Position numbers and translations under genes: made by a program. Below, piece by piece: positions 9,905-19,112 of a DNA stretch of 64,000 nucleotides (positions are counted from its first letter, which is position 1; each line of letters opens with the position of its first letter). The DNA comes from DASQJL01 sp036380835 (lineage in GTDB: Bacteria > Eisenbacteria > RBG-16-71-46 > SZUA-252): contig DASVDZ010000047.1 in NCBI GenBank assembly GCA_036380835.1, forward strand, positions 9,997-73,996, in the 5' to 3' direction. The notes under the pieces were generated by a model. The model saw only the letters and a program-made list of their open reading frames with translations. It was not told where the DNA came from and made no database searches.

Positions 9905-11038
9905 TCAGCGGAACAGGTGCAGTTGAACCAGGGTCTCCGTCGCGTCGTCTCCCGAGTAGGAGACCCCGTCGTCGTACGTCGTCCGCCTCACGTCCGCCTC
10001 GATCACGAGGTAGGGGTAGGGCATGACGTAGACGCCCCCGCCCCATCGCGACTTCGCGCCCGAGCCCAGATGCCGGTCCGGATCGAAGAAGTCGTACGTC
10101 GCCCTGACCTCGAGACCCTGCCGGATCACGCAGCTCAGCTCGTGCGATGTCGCCAGGGCCTGCGTCGTGGGTCCGCCCGCGGGCCGCCGCTCCACGACGT
10201 CGGTCTCTCCGAGCCACGTGAACGTCCTCCAGGTGAGGTAGCCGTAGCCGCCCCAGGTGTCGTAGTCGCTCGCGTCGGCGGGCCGGTGATATCCCGAGAC
10301 CCCCAGCGCGAGCCCGAAGGGACCGACGTGGCGGCGGGCCATCGCGTTCACGACCCCGGCCACCTTGGTGTCCGTGTCGAGCGTGCTCCCCGGACTCCCG
10401 TTCACGAGCCCGGCCTGCACGTCGATCGGGCCCCGCTCGAACCCCGCCTCCACTCCCACGTCGCTGTTCCCCGGCGGAGCCAGTCCGAGCTCGTTACGCA
10501 CGAACATCGTGTGATCGTCGAACTTCCAACCGTACGAGGGGACGAATCGCCCCGCCTTCACGTATACGACCGGAAGGATGTATCCGAGACCGAACATCTC
10601 GTACGTGTCGCTGTGCCCCCGGTCGTAGTAGATGGACGCCCTGGGGTCGAGCTGGAAGTCGAGGTAGAGGTCGCCCTGCATCTGGAAGAAGTTCAGGTGG
10701 CCCGCCGGCAGGCTCGAGCCGACGTACATCTCGCGAAAGTCGGTCCCGACGAGCAGGAACTTGGAGAGCGTCGAGTCGATCTGGTTCAGGAGGGCGGGCG
10801 TCTTGCGATGCCATGCGATCTCGTCGGGGACCAGCCGCTCGCTCGCGTACTCCGTCCTGAGCCCGCCACCGGAGGGATTCACGTGGCAGAGCGCGCACTT
10901 CTGCTCGTAGCGCGCGGCGTAGCGCGGAAGCGCGTCCGCGCGGGGCGCGGCCACGGCGCCCGCGACCGCCATCACGACCCAGACGATTCCCGCGCGCAGC
11001 CGCGCCACGGCGATTGCCGACCCGGTTCCTTCGTTCAT
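9905..11038 (-). CDS. Outer-membrane barrel with N-terminal CxxCH haem site
   Basis: A 377-residue protein. A signal-type hydrophobic N-terminus is followed by KCALCHVNPSGGGLR, a single c-type haem-binding CxxCH, near residue 51. The rest has alternating aromatic/Gly beta-strand character: YYDRGHSDTYEMFGLGYILP, GYGYLTWRTFTWLGE and a terminal strand LVQLHLFR. This suggests an outer-membrane barrel carrying one haem. Such porin-cytochrome arrangements usually serve electron transfer across the outer membrane, but this fusion is not a named family that I recognise. It starts 13 bases after the stop of the upstream lipoprotein gene, so the two form an operon. Confidence 0.7.
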   Translation of the reverse strand: MNEGTGSAIAVARLRAGIVWVVMAVAGAVAAPRADALPRYAARYEQKCALCHVNPSGGGLRTEYASERLVPDEIAWHRKTPALLNQIDSTLSKFLLVGTDFREMYVGSSLPAGHLNFFQMQGDLYLDFQLDPRASIYYDRGHSDTYEMFGLGYILPVVYVKAGRFVPSYGWKFDDHTMFVRNELGLAPPGNSDVGVEAGFERGPIDVQAGLVNGSPGSTLDTDTKVAGVVNAMARRHVGPFGLALGVSGYHRPADASDYDTWGGYGYLTWRTFTWLGETDVVERRPAGGPTTQALATSHELSCVIRQGLEVRATYDFFDPDRHLGSGAKSRWGGGVYVMPYPYLVIEADVRRTTYDDGVSYSGDDATETLVQLHLFR

Positions 11039-11051
11039 GGGATACCCCCCG

Positions 11052-12038
11052 CTAGTTCTTGATCGCGCCTTCGAGAATCCACTGCCGGATCTTGTCCAGA
11101 TCTTCGGGCGGCACGGTCGACCCGTCGGCGGGCATGTAGCCGATCACGATGTACTGGTAGACCCAGGAATTCGCCGGGTCGAAGGGACGGACGTAGCCGT
11201 AGGGCAGATTCTGCCACTGCGTGACCAGGGAATAGTAGGTGTCGTTGGTCTCCGGGTCCGTGAAATAGGGATGCTGATGGCAGCCGTCCGTGCAGCGCGC
11301 GGTGAGGATCGGCTGGATGTCGTTCGCGAACGAGACGGTCGTTCCCTGGCCCGAGACCGGGACGTCGGGGCAGTCCGGCCCGAGCGCGATCGCGCACGAA
11401 GAGCGCCCGCCCGAGGTCGGGTGGAATGCCACGACGACGTCGATCGAGCCTCCCGCCGGGACCTGCGACGCGCCCCCACCGGTGATCACTTCGAAGTCGC
11501 CGCACGAGGAGACGACGTCGAGCAGGAGGGGCGCCGTTCCCGCGTTCAGGACCTCGAACGACTGGTTCGATGCGCGCCCCACCGCGACCGGTCCGAACGG
11601 AATCGAATCGACGAGCACGACGCAGCGCGCGCCGGGCGCCTGGAGCGCGCCCGAGCCCGTGATCGCCACCGAGGGGCAGTCCGGCCCCAGGTCGAGCGCG
11701 CAGGGGTAGGCCCCGGCGGCGCCGGGCGTGAATTGGACCACGATCGTGTGGGACGCGCCCGGAGGGATGGAGAACGGGCCGCCGCCCGATTGGATGGCGT
11801 ACTCCGCGCACGAGAGCCGGGCGCTCCCAAGGAGGGGCCCGGTGCCCGAATTCGAGATCGTCACGCTGCGCGTCGCGGACTGGCTGACGGCCAGGGTTCC
11901 GAAGTCGAGCAGCGTGGCGGAGAGCTGGCTCTGCGGCCGGGGCTCGAGCGGCGCTCCCAGGTCGGAGCACCCCGCGAGGGGGATCACGACCGTGGCCACG
12001 GCCAACACGAAGGACAGGCGCCGAATCATCGTCCTCAC
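11052..12038 (-). CDS. Lipoprotein with ASPM/SPD-2/Hydin-type repeats and atypical haem motif
   Basis: A 328-residue predicted lipoprotein (lipobox IPLAGC near residue 24). Two immunoglobulin-like choice-of-anchor repeats follow, each with LDFGTLAVSQSATRSVTI-like and ALDLGPDCPSVAITGSG-like strands. The C-terminal ~100 residues resemble the cytochrome-like domain that begins NDIQPILTARC, but the usual CxxCH has an inserted residue: CTDGCH, i.e. Cx3CH. I checked this on the minus-strand codons. It sits directly upstream of the barrel-cytochrome gene. Whether haem is attached is open; the context suggests an envelope redox partner. Confidence 0.72.
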   Translation of the reverse strand: MRTMIRRLSFVLAVATVVIPLAGCSDLGAPLEPRPQSQLSATLLDFGTLAVSQSATRSVTISNSGTGPLLGSARLSCAEYAIQSGGGPFSIPPGASHTIVVQFTPGAAGAYPCALDLGPDCPSVAITGSGALQAPGARCVVLVDSIPFGPVAVGRASNQSFEVLNAGTAPLLLDVVSSCGDFEVITGGGASQVPAGGSIDVVVAFHPTSGGRSSCAIALGPDCPDVPVSGQGTTVSFANDIQPILTARCTDGCHQHPYFTDPETNDTYYSLVTQWQNLPYGYVRPFDPANSWVYQYIVIGYMPADGSTVPPEDLDKIRQWILEGAIKN

Positions 12039-12122
12039 TCCCCAAGTGGAAGGCGGTCAACGGGTTTCTGATGTTCGAGGGATGGCGCCGCCGAGAGCGG
12101 CCGCGCGACCGTACGCGAATCC

Positions 12123-13766
12123 ATGTACGATCCCGCCGCCAAGTTGGGACGCTTGCTCTTGTTCCTTCCCGTTCGGAGACGCCGACCCGTGCGCTCGACC
12201 GCCGCCCTGGAACCCGCGCCCCGCTCCCGGGCGCTTCCCGCCCTGGTCGGGCTCGCCGCCTTCGCGTTCTACCTCCAGCTCACCCCCGCGATCTCGGGAT
12301 TCGGCGACGGGCCCGAGTTCACCGTCGTGCTCGCCAAGGCGGGCCTCGCGCATCCGACCGGATACCCCCTCTACACGCTCGCGGGGCATCTCTTCGTCGT
12401 CGCGCTCCACGCGATCGGCGTCCCGTGGGCCTTCGCGGCGAACGCCTGGAGCGGTGCCGGGGCCGCCACGGCGGCGGCGCTCTTCTTCGCGCTCGCCCGC
12501 GACCTCGCCTCCCTCGGGCCGCCCGCGACCGCGAACCGCCGCGCCGGGTCGGTGGCGGGGCTCTTCCTCGCCGCCGTCTTCGCGGTCCATCCCGTGCTCG
12601 TCTCCGAGGCGACGCAGGCCGAGGTGAACGCGTGGAGCGTCGCCTGGACCTGCGCGGCCGGCATCGCCTTTCTCGCGCTCCTCCGGCGCCCGGCGCTCTC
12701 GCGGCGCGGCGGCGCTCTCTGGGGCCTCGTCTGCGGCCTTGGCCTCGCGCACCACCTGCTCTCGGTGTTGGTCCTGGCGCCGCTCACCGCCGGCCTCGCC
12801 TGGGCGGCCGCGCGGCGCGGGGCGCTCCGTCCCGCGCTCGTCGTGACGGCGGCCGCCGCCGGGATCGCGCCGCTCCTCTCCTACGGCTTCGTCGCCTGGC
12901 GCGTCTTCCATCCCGCGCCGGGCCAATGGCCCGACGTGATCCCGACGGCGGCGGGGATCCTCGCCCACGTGACCGGGTCCGTGTACCGCGCCTACCTCGG
13001 ATTCTTCGCTCCCGATCGCCACAACGCCGAGATGCTCGCGTGGTGCGTCTATCCGCTCCTCGTTCCGGGAGCCGCGTTCCTCGCCGTCGCGCTCTGGCGC
13101 TCGCGCGACGCGACGCGGCGTCTCGCGTGGGGGAGTCTCCTCGCGGCCATGCTCGCGGCGACCCTCTTCGTCTTCCGATACGGCGTGCCCGACCCCGCGC
13201 CCTACTTCCTCCCCGCGGTCGCGCTCTGCCTCCTCGGCTTGGCACCGCCCATCGCCGCGCTGGCGGCGGGACTGAACGAGACGCCGGTCGCGGTCCGCTG
13301 GATCGCCGCCCTCCTCGCGGCCGTCGTGGTGGTCTTCTTCGCGGCCGACGGCGTGCGCCAGTCGGCGCGGGAGAAGGCGCAGCTCGCCCGGTTCGACCGC
13401 CTCGTCCGCTCGATGTGGGAGGCCGTGCCTCCCGATTCGGCGATCGTCGTCTACCCGGCCGACCAGCACCGGCGCCTCGTGGAATACCAGGTGCTCCGGG
13501 GGGAGAAGCGGGCGCTCTACGTGACGACTCTGGAGGGGCTCGGCGAGCCGCCCACGCGCGCCGAGATTCGCCGCCGCTTTGGAGTCGATCCGATGGAGGG
13601 AGAGGCGATCCCGGAGGTTCCCGCCGACGCGGCCGCGGCCGGGCGGGTGAAGTCGGAGTTCTTTCTCCGGCTCCTCCGCGACCTGAACGCGCGCGTGCGG
13701 GTGCCGGTGATCGTCTTCGATCCGACGGTGCCGATGGTCGAGGCGCTCAGGAAGCCGGGCGAATAG
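12123..13766 (+). CDS. DUF2723-family polytopic membrane protein
   Basis: An up to 547-residue membrane protein with about ten hydrophobic segments. The N-terminal first loop has GFGDGPEFTVVLAKAGLAHP and PTGYPLYTLAGHLF, the hallmark of DUF2723 (GT-C fold, related to TMEM260-type O-mannosyltransferases). The acidic Asp/Glu in that loop is the likely catalytic region. The hydrophilic C-terminal ~120 residues follow the last membrane segment. ATG at 12123 lacks a Shine-Dalgarno; GTG at 12189 has a GGAG upstream and may be the true start. It is divergent from the lipoprotein gene, and its last 20 bases overlap the convergent deacetylase gene. The substrate is unknown. Confidence 0.8.
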   Translation: MYDPAAKLGRLLLFLPVRRRRPVRSTAALEPAPRSRALPALVGLAAFAFYLQLTPAISGFGDGPEFTVVLAKAGLAHPTGYPLYTLAGHLFVVALHAIGVPWAFAANAWSGAGAATAAALFFALARDLASLGPPATANRRAGSVAGLFLAAVFAVHPVLVSEATQAEVNAWSVAWTCAAGIAFLALLRRPALSRRGGALWGLVCGLGLAHHLLSVLVLAPLTAGLAWAAARRGALRPALVVTAAAAGIAPLLSYGFVAWRVFHPAPGQWPDVIPTAAGILAHVTGSVYRAYLGFFAPDRHNAEMLAWCVYPLLVPGAAFLAVALWRSRDATRRLAWGSLLAAMLAATLFVFRYGVPDPAPYFLPAVALCLLGLAPPIAALAAGLNETPVAVRWIAALLAAVVVVFFAADGVRQSAREKAQLARFDRLVRSMWEAVPPDSAIVVYPADQHRRLVEYQVLRGEKRALYVTTLEGLGEPPTRAEIRRRFGVDPMEGEAIPEVPADAAAAGRVKSEFFLRLLRDLNARVRVPVIVFDPTVPMVEALRKPGE

Positions 13767-14661
13767 CTCCGAACGCGGCCTCCACCATGTCGGCCTGGAT
13801 CGCGACGGTGTCGCTCACGTCCACGGCGTAGCCTCCGGCGAGGAAGACCGCGAACGGGACGCCGCGCCGCGCGCACTCCTCGAACACGAGGCGGTCCCGG
13901 GCGCGCAGATCCTCGCGCCTGAGGCGGAGGCGCCCCAGCTGATCGCGCTCGTAGGGATCGGCGCCCCCGACGTACGCCACCAGATCGGGCGCCTGGCGGT
14001 CGAGGATCCGGGGCACCCAGTGCGCGAGCGCCGCGAGGTACGCCGCGCCGTCCGCGCCGGTCTCGAGGCCCACGTCCTGGTCGCTCGGGGGCTTGACCGC
14101 CGGGTAGTTGTCCTCCTCGTGGATCGAGAAGGTGAAGACCGTCGGGTCGTCGCGGAAGATCGCCGCCGTCCCGTTTCCCTGATGGACGTCGACGTCGATC
14201 ACCGCGGCGCGGCGGATCGCTCCCGAGGCCTGGAGGTCGCGGATCGCGATCGCGACGTCGTGGAAGACGCAGAAGCCCTCGCCGTGGTCGGGGAAGGCGT
14301 GGTGGAAGCCGCCCGCCAGGTTGATCCCCGCGCCGCGCCTCAGGGCCTCGCGCGACGCCAGGATGCTCCCGCCGGCGCAGAGGAAGGACGCGTCGACGAG
14401 CCCCTTCGAATAGGGAAGCTCGAGCACCGCCTCCTCGAGCGCCGAGAGACGGCCTTGGATCAGCTTCTCGACGTAGGCCCGGTCGTGCACGCGGAGCACC
14501 TGTTCGACCGTGGCCGCGACCGGCGCCAGGATCTCCTCGTCGCGCACGAGCCCGCGACGGACGATCTCGTCCCGGATCATCCGGAACTTCCTCATCGGGA
14601 AGACGTGGAGGCCGATCTCCGCGAAATAGGCGTCGGCGTGGACGACGGCGGGGGCGTTCAC
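13747..14661 (-). CDS. Histone deacetylase/AcuC-family hydrolase
   Basis: A 304-residue zinc-dependent deacetylase-family enzyme. It has the catalytic His pair in GGFHHAF (120-121), the zinc ligands Asp158 and His160 in IDVDVHQGNGT and a third Asp in GGADPYERD. Bacterial members deacetylate proteins (AcuC), polyamines or small acetylated metabolites; the sequence does not show which. The GTG start at 14661 lies 10 bases after the stop of the upstream membrane protein, so the two are probably one transcript. Its 3' end overlaps the convergent DUF2723 gene by 20 bases. Length is normal for the short bacterial class. Confidence 0.9.
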   Translation of the reverse strand: MNAPAVVHADAYFAEIGLHVFPMRKFRMIRDEIVRRGLVRDEEILAPVAATVEQVLRVHDRAYVEKLIQGRLSALEEAVLELPYSKGLVDASFLCAGGSILASREALRRGAGINLAGGFHHAFPDHGEGFCVFHDVAIAIRDLQASGAIRRAAVIDVDVHQGNGTAAIFRDDPTVFTFSIHEEDNYPAVKPPSDQDVGLETGADGAAYLAALAHWVPRILDRQAPDLVAYVGGADPYERDQLGRLRLRREDLRARDRLVFEECARRGVPFAVFLAGGYAVDVSDTVAIQADMVEAAFGAIRPAS

Positions 14662-14671
14662 GGCGTGCCGC

Positions 14672-15634
14672 CTACTCGAAGATCTGCGGGCTCGCGCCGG
14701 GGTCCGGCGGCTCGGGCGTCGGAGCCGCTCCGACCGCGCCCGGCGGCCCGGGCGCCGGCCCGGGCGTCGAACCGGGCACGAGCGAGCGGTAGAGCGCCAT
14801 CATCGCCGAGACGCAGAAAGGGAAGGACGCCGCCGTGACCGCGCTGGTCCAGAGCACGCGCGCGATCTTGAGCGGCGGGGGATCGGCCCCGGCGACCGCG
14901 CCGGCGATGGCCAGGATGATCGTCGGGAACGACATCACGACGATGGCCAGGACGAGGAGGAGGAACCAGACGAGGAAGCGCCCTTGGAGGCCCCAGAAGT
15001 TTCTCCAGACGAGCCGGACGCTCCCCCGCACCGACGCGAGCGGCCCGCGCTCGTCGAGGATCACCGCCGGCGTGGCGAAGACGAGGAACGCGCTGGCGAA
15101 GAGGATCCAGCAGATCGCCGGCGCCAGCACGACGAGGATGATCGAGAGCGCCACCTCGCGCGGGATCGTGTCCGAGGCGGCGTTCACGCCCTCCCCGATC
15201 GCGAAGGCCGCGGCGAGGAACACGAAGAGCGGCCCGAGCAGGATGACGAGCTGCGTGATCCCCGAGCCGAGAAACGCCGGGAACCTCTCGAGCACGAGGC
15301 GCGTCGACTCGAGGAAGGTCCGCCGCTCGCCGCGGCGGATCGCGTCCTGGAGCGGCAGGAACGGCAGGTAGACGAGCACCAGGAGCGGCAGGTAGGCGCA
15401 GAGCGACATCATGAGATGGACGAGCTGGACGCGCTCGTCGGGATAGCCGAGGGGCGACGTCCCCTGCGCGAATTCGAAGAAGAGCCCCATCCCGAAGCGG
15501 TAGAAGCAGAGGAAGACGAGCGCGGGGAGCGCGGGGCGGATCGACGCCACGCCGAGCGAGAGCATCTCGCGGAGGAACGCGCCGACCGGCGGAAGGGCGG
15601 GGCGCGGCGGCCCCGCGACGGCGTCGGATTCCAT
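14672..15634 (-). CDS. Polytopic membrane protein of unknown function
   Basis: A 320-residue protein with about six hydrophobic segments (for example LPALVFLCFYRFGMGLFF, YLPLLVLVYLPFLPL, LVILLGPLFVFLAAAFAI and FLVWFLLLVLAIVVM). The organisation resembles YciC/DUF975-like integral membrane proteins: repeated paired helices with a conserved-looking SVRLVWRNFWGL stretch. The C-terminal ~35 residues are Pro/Gly-rich and probably disordered. ATG at 15634 was chosen because hydrophobic, family-like sequence starts just after it; the frame stays open far upstream only as an antisense shadow of the helicase gene. It is cotranscribed with the deacetylase gene by proximity. No catalytic motif is visible. 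Confidence 0.72.
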   Translation of the reverse strand: MESDAVAGPPRPALPPVGAFLREMLSLGVASIRPALPALVFLCFYRFGMGLFFEFAQGTSPLGYPDERVQLVHLMMSLCAYLPLLVLVYLPFLPLQDAIRRGERRTFLESTRLVLERFPAFLGSGITQLVILLGPLFVFLAAAFAIGEGVNAASDTIPREVALSIILVVLAPAICWILFASAFLVFATPAVILDERGPLASVRGSVRLVWRNFWGLQGRFLVWFLLLVLAIVVMSFPTIILAIAGAVAGADPPPLKIARVLWTSAVTAASFPFCVSAMMALYRSLVPGSTPGPAPGPPGAVGAAPTPEPPDPGASPQIFE

Positions 15635-15724
15635 GGGGGCGGATTCTACCCCTCCCCGCCTCGCGGGCGCATCCCCCATCTGCCGCGGTGGTACTATCAG
15701 CGGGGCGCGCCGCGCCCACCCGCC

Positions 15725-18670
15725 ATGACCCAACACGTCCTGTCCGAGACCCTTCGCGCCGAATCGCCGGCGCTCGACGACGACCAGCGCGCCGCCGTCG
15801 AGCACGGCGACGGACCGCTCCTGATCGTCGCCGGCGCGGGCACCGGGAAGACCACCGTGATCGCCCGGCGGATCGCGCACCTGATCGCGACCCGGCGCGC
15901 GCGCCCGTCCCAGATCCTCGCGCTCGCGTTCAACGACAAGGCCGCCGCCGAGATGCAGGAGCGGGTCGACCTGCTCGTGCCGTATGGCTACGCCGACGTC
16001 TCGATCCAGACGTTCCACGCGTTCGGCGAGGACGTGCTGGCGGGCTACGGCCTCGAAGTCGGGATCGCGCCCGGGTTCACCGTGCTCGACGCGACCGCGC
16101 AGGCGCTCTTCATCGCGGAGCGTCTGGAGGCGCTCGGCCTCCGGCTCTACGCGCCGCTCTCGGACCCGACGCGCTACGTCTCGGGGCTGGCCGACTTCTT
16201 CAGCCGCGCGAAGGACGATCCGCAGTGGCCGGACGACATGAGGCGCGCCGGGGCCGGCCTGTCGGAGCAAGCGGCTGCGGCGCGCGCCGCGCGCTCCGGG
16301 GACGAGACGGCGGTCGCGGCCCTCGAGGACCGCGCGGCGCGCCTGGCCGAGCTGGCCGACGCGACCGAGCGCTACAACGCGCTCCTCTGGCGCGCCGGAT
16401 TCCTCGACTTCGGGGACCTCCTCGCGCTCACGCTCCGGCTCCTCGAGGAGAGCCCGGCGGTCCTGCTCCGGCTCCAGGAGCGCTACCGCTACGTGCTGGT
16501 GGACGAGTTCCAGGACACCAATCCAGTCCAGTTCAAGATCGTCCGGCGACTCGTGGAGCGGCACCGGAATCTCGTCGTGGTGGGCGACGACGACCAGAGC
16601 ATCTACCGCTTCCGCGGCGCGCACCTGAAGAACATCCTCGAGTTCCGCGGCCACTACCCCGACGCGAAGGAGATCGTCCTTCGAAGGAACTATCGGAGCA
16701 CCCGGCAGATCCTGGGCGTCTCGCGGCGCCTGATCGTCCAGAACCGGGAGCGGCTCGAGGTCCGCTACGGCATCTCGAAGGAGCTGACGACCGACAAGAG
16801 CGGCGTCGAACCGGTCTGGAAGGAGTTCGAGACGGAGGGAGACGAGGCGGCCTGGGTGGCCGACGAGATCGCCGCCGCCGTCCGGGACCGGCGCCGGCGT
16901 CCGCGCGACTTCGCCATCCTGGTGCGGAACAATCGCCACGCGGAGCCCTTCCTCCGCGCGCTCGAGGAGCGCGGGATCGACTACTACTTCTCCGGGAGCC
17001 GCGGCCTCTTCCAGCGCCCCGAGATCAAGGAGCTGGTCTCGCTCCTCCAGTCGCTCTACCAGGACTCGCGCCCCGAATACCTGTATCTCCTCGCGTCGGA
17101 GGCGTACGGCGTGCCGGAGGACGACCTCGCGCGGCTGATGCACGCGCTGGCCCGCGATCCCGCGCCCCTTCGCGCGCTCTTCCGCCGCGCGGCCGAGGAG
17201 CGGGGAGGCGTCGAGGTCTCGGCCGACGGCCGGGAACGGCTCCGCCGGCTCCTGGAGGACGTCGACGCGCTGCAGGAGTTCGCGCGCGGGCGGCGCACGG
17301 GGGAGGTCCTCTATCACTACCTCGAGCGGCGCGGGATCCTTCGGGACCTGATGGCGGCGCGCACGTTCGTCGACGAGGCGCGCGCGCGGAACATCGTGAA
17401 GTTCTTCGCGCTGATCCGGTCGTTCGAGAAGGTCGCGCTGGCGGATCGCGTCGCGCTCTTCCTCCGCCATCTCGAGGCGATCCGGGAGTTCGGCGAGGAC
17501 CCGTCGGTGGCGGACCTGGACGAGGCCTCGGACGTCGTCCAGGTGCTCACGATCCACCGCGCGAAGGGGCTCGAGTTCCCGGTGGTCTTCCTGGTCCAGA
17601 TGGCGACGCGGCGCTTCCCGACCGCGAGCCGGGCCCAGGGAATCGAGCTGCCTCGGGAGGAGGAGGAGCAGGATCCCTCGCGGGCGCACCAGGAGGAGGA
17701 GCGGCGGCTCTGCTACGTCGCCTTCACCCGGGCGAAGGAGGAGCTGATCACGACGTACGCGCTGGACTACGGCGGAAGACAGAAGCGCCACGCGAGCCAG
17801 TTCCTGGCGGAGGCGTTCGACCTGGGGAAGACACCGCCCGCGCGGCGGCGGCGGCGCGTCCTGGACGAGATCGCCGATTCCAAGGCCGTGACCCGGGAGA
17901 CCGTGCCGCGGGAACGGCCGCTTGCCCGGGAGCCGCTTCCGCTCTCGTATCAGCGGCTCGAGGACTACGAGACGTGCCCGCTCAAGTACCGGCTCCTCCA
18001 CGCGCTCGCCGTCGACCCGATCCTGACCGTGGACCATCGCGTGAACTTCGGAAACGCGGTCCACCAGGCCGTCGCCGCCGCGCACCGCCGCCGGCTCCAG
18101 GGCGCGACGCCCAGCGTGGAGGAGCTGATCGACGTCTTCCGCTCGACCTGGAGGAGCGAGGGATACCGGAACGAGGAGCACGAGCGCCAGCGCTTCGCGC
18201 AGGGAGTCGAGGCGCTCCGTGAGTTCCACGCGCGCGAGATCGCCTCGGGCCCGCCCGCGAGCGCGGTGGAACGCCACTTCCGGGTCAAACTGGAGGACGT
18301 CGTCATCACGGGGAGCATGGATCGCGTGGACGAGGGCGCCGACGGCGTCACCCTCGTGGACTACAAGACGTCGGAGTCGGACGGCGAGGAGAAGGCCGAC
18401 GAGGCCTCGCGGAAGAGCCTCCAGCTCTCGGTCTACGCGCTCGCGTATCGCGAGCTGACCGGCCGCCTTCCGGACCGGCTCGAGCTTCGCTACGTGTTGA
18501 CGGGGGTGGCCGGGGTCTCCGGATGCGACGAGGATCGCGTGGCCAGAGCGAGGGCGAAGATCGAGGAAGTCGCGGCCTCGATCCGCGCGGGCGCGTTCGA
18601 GGCGCGGCCGGACGAACGCCGTTGCTCGATCTGCGCGTGCCGGCCGGTCTGCCGCGAGTCCGCGGTCTAG
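15725..18670 (+). CDS. UvrD/AddA-type helicase with C-terminal RecB-like nuclease
   Basis: A 981-residue fusion of an SF1A helicase and a PD-(D/E)XK nuclease. Helicase motifs: Walker A GAGTGKTT (37-44), motif II DEFQDTNP, motif III GDDDQSIYRFRGA, motif IV LRRNYRST and motif V/VI VLTIHRAKGLEF and YVAFTRAKEEL. The nuclease has GNAVHQAV, then MDRVDEG, VDYKTSE and QLSVYALAY. A cysteine just upstream (YETCPLKYR) and a CSICACRPVC cluster at the end match the AddB-type 4Fe-4S staple. Such enzymes resect double-strand breaks with RecA-type repair. No AddB/AdnA partner is adjacent. ATG at 15725 was chosen at the family N-terminus; a TACTAT -10-like hexamer lies at 15692. Confidence 0.9.
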   Translation: MTQHVLSETLRAESPALDDDQRAAVEHGDGPLLIVAGAGTGKTTVIARRIAHLIATRRARPSQILALAFNDKAAAEMQERVDLLVPYGYADVSIQTFHAFGEDVLAGYGLEVGIAPGFTVLDATAQALFIAERLEALGLRLYAPLSDPTRYVSGLADFFSRAKDDPQWPDDMRRAGAGLSEQAAAARAARSGDETAVAALEDRAARLAELADATERYNALLWRAGFLDFGDLLALTLRLLEESPAVLLRLQERYRYVLVDEFQDTNPVQFKIVRRLVERHRNLVVVGDDDQSIYRFRGAHLKNILEFRGHYPDAKEIVLRRNYRSTRQILGVSRRLIVQNRERLEVRYGISKELTTDKSGVEPVWKEFETEGDEAAWVADEIAAAVRDRRRRPRDFAILVRNNRHAEPFLRALEERGIDYYFSGSRGLFQRPEIKELVSLLQSLYQDSRPEYLYLLASEAYGVPEDDLARLMHALARDPAPLRALFRRAAEERGGVEVSADGRERLRRLLEDVDALQEFARGRRTGEVLYHYLERRGILRDLMAARTFVDEARARNIVKFFALIRSFEKVALADRVALFLRHLEAIREFGEDPSVADLDEASDVVQVLTIHRAKGLEFPVVFLVQMATRRFPTASRAQGIELPREEEEQDPSRAHQEEERRLCYVAFTRAKEELITTYALDYGGRQKRHASQFLAEAFDLGKTPPARRRRRVLDEIADSKAVTRETVPRERPLAREPLPLSYQRLEDYETCPLKYRLLHALAVDPILTVDHRVNFGNAVHQAVAAAHRRRLQGATPSVEELIDVFRSTWRSEGYRNEEHERQRFAQGVEALREFHAREIASGPPASAVERHFRVKLEDVVITGSMDRVDEGADGVTLVDYKTSESDGEEKADEASRKSLQLSVYALAYRELTGRLPDRLELRYVLTGVAGVSGCDEDRVARARAKIEEVAASIRAGAFEARPDERRCSICACRPVCRESAV

Positions 18671-18996
18671 ACCAGCACCTTCTCCAGCTCCCTCGTGATC
18701 TGCTGCTTCGGAACCGCGCCGACGATCTGCCCGGCGATCTTGCCGTCCTTGAAGATGTAGAGGCTCGGAATGCTCCGGATCTGGAGCTGGGTGGCGATGC
18801 GCTGGTTCACGTCCACGTCCACCTTGGCGAACTTGACGCGGCCTTCATATTGCTTCGCGACTTCCTCCACGACCGGGGCCACCATGCGACAGGGCCCGCA
18901 CCACTCGGCCCAGAAGTCCACGAGCACCGGTATGTTCGACTTCAGCACCTCGTTCTCGAACGTGCTGTCGGTGACCTGCTTCACGGATTCGGACAT
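18667..18996 (-). CDS. trxA: Thioredoxin
   Basis: A 109-residue classic thioredoxin with the active site WCGPC and the cis-proline segment RSIPSLYIFKDGK. It reduces protein disulphides in the cytosol using thioredoxin reductase, which is not in the window. ATG at 18996 is supported by an AAGGAG Shine-Dalgarno eight or nine bases upstream; the 11-residue upstream extension lacks one. The gene is convergent with the helicase gene, and the two stop codons overlap by 4 bases. A promoter candidate lies at 19064-19092 on the minus strand. Confidence 0.96.
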   Translation of the reverse strand: MSESVKQVTDSTFENEVLKSNIPVLVDFWAEWCGPCRMVAPVVEEVAKQYEGRVKFAKVDVDVNQRIATQLQIRSIPSLYIFKDGKIAGQIVGAVPKQQITRELEKVLV

Positions 18997-19063
18997 GGAA
19001 CGCGAACTCCTTCGAAGTTGAACCGCCAATTGTGGTTACGCCGCTCGGGTCGATCGCCCTACG

Positions 19064-19092
19064 ACGCTAACCCTTTAGACGCCCGCGATCAA
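19064..19092 (-). promoter_or_regulatory. Candidate promoter for thioredoxin
   Basis: On the minus strand TTGATC (19087-19092) and TAGCGT (19064-19069) are 17 bases apart, about 70 bases before the trx start. The match to sigma70 consensus is moderate. Confidence 0.45.
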
Positions 19093-19112
19093 GCCGAGAT
19101 TCGCGCCCGCGT

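Noticed and set aside
14672..18277. A 1201-codon minus-strand frame
   Set aside because: Only the last 320 residues are membrane-protein-like (gene ending at 14672); the rest is the shadow of the helicase gene.
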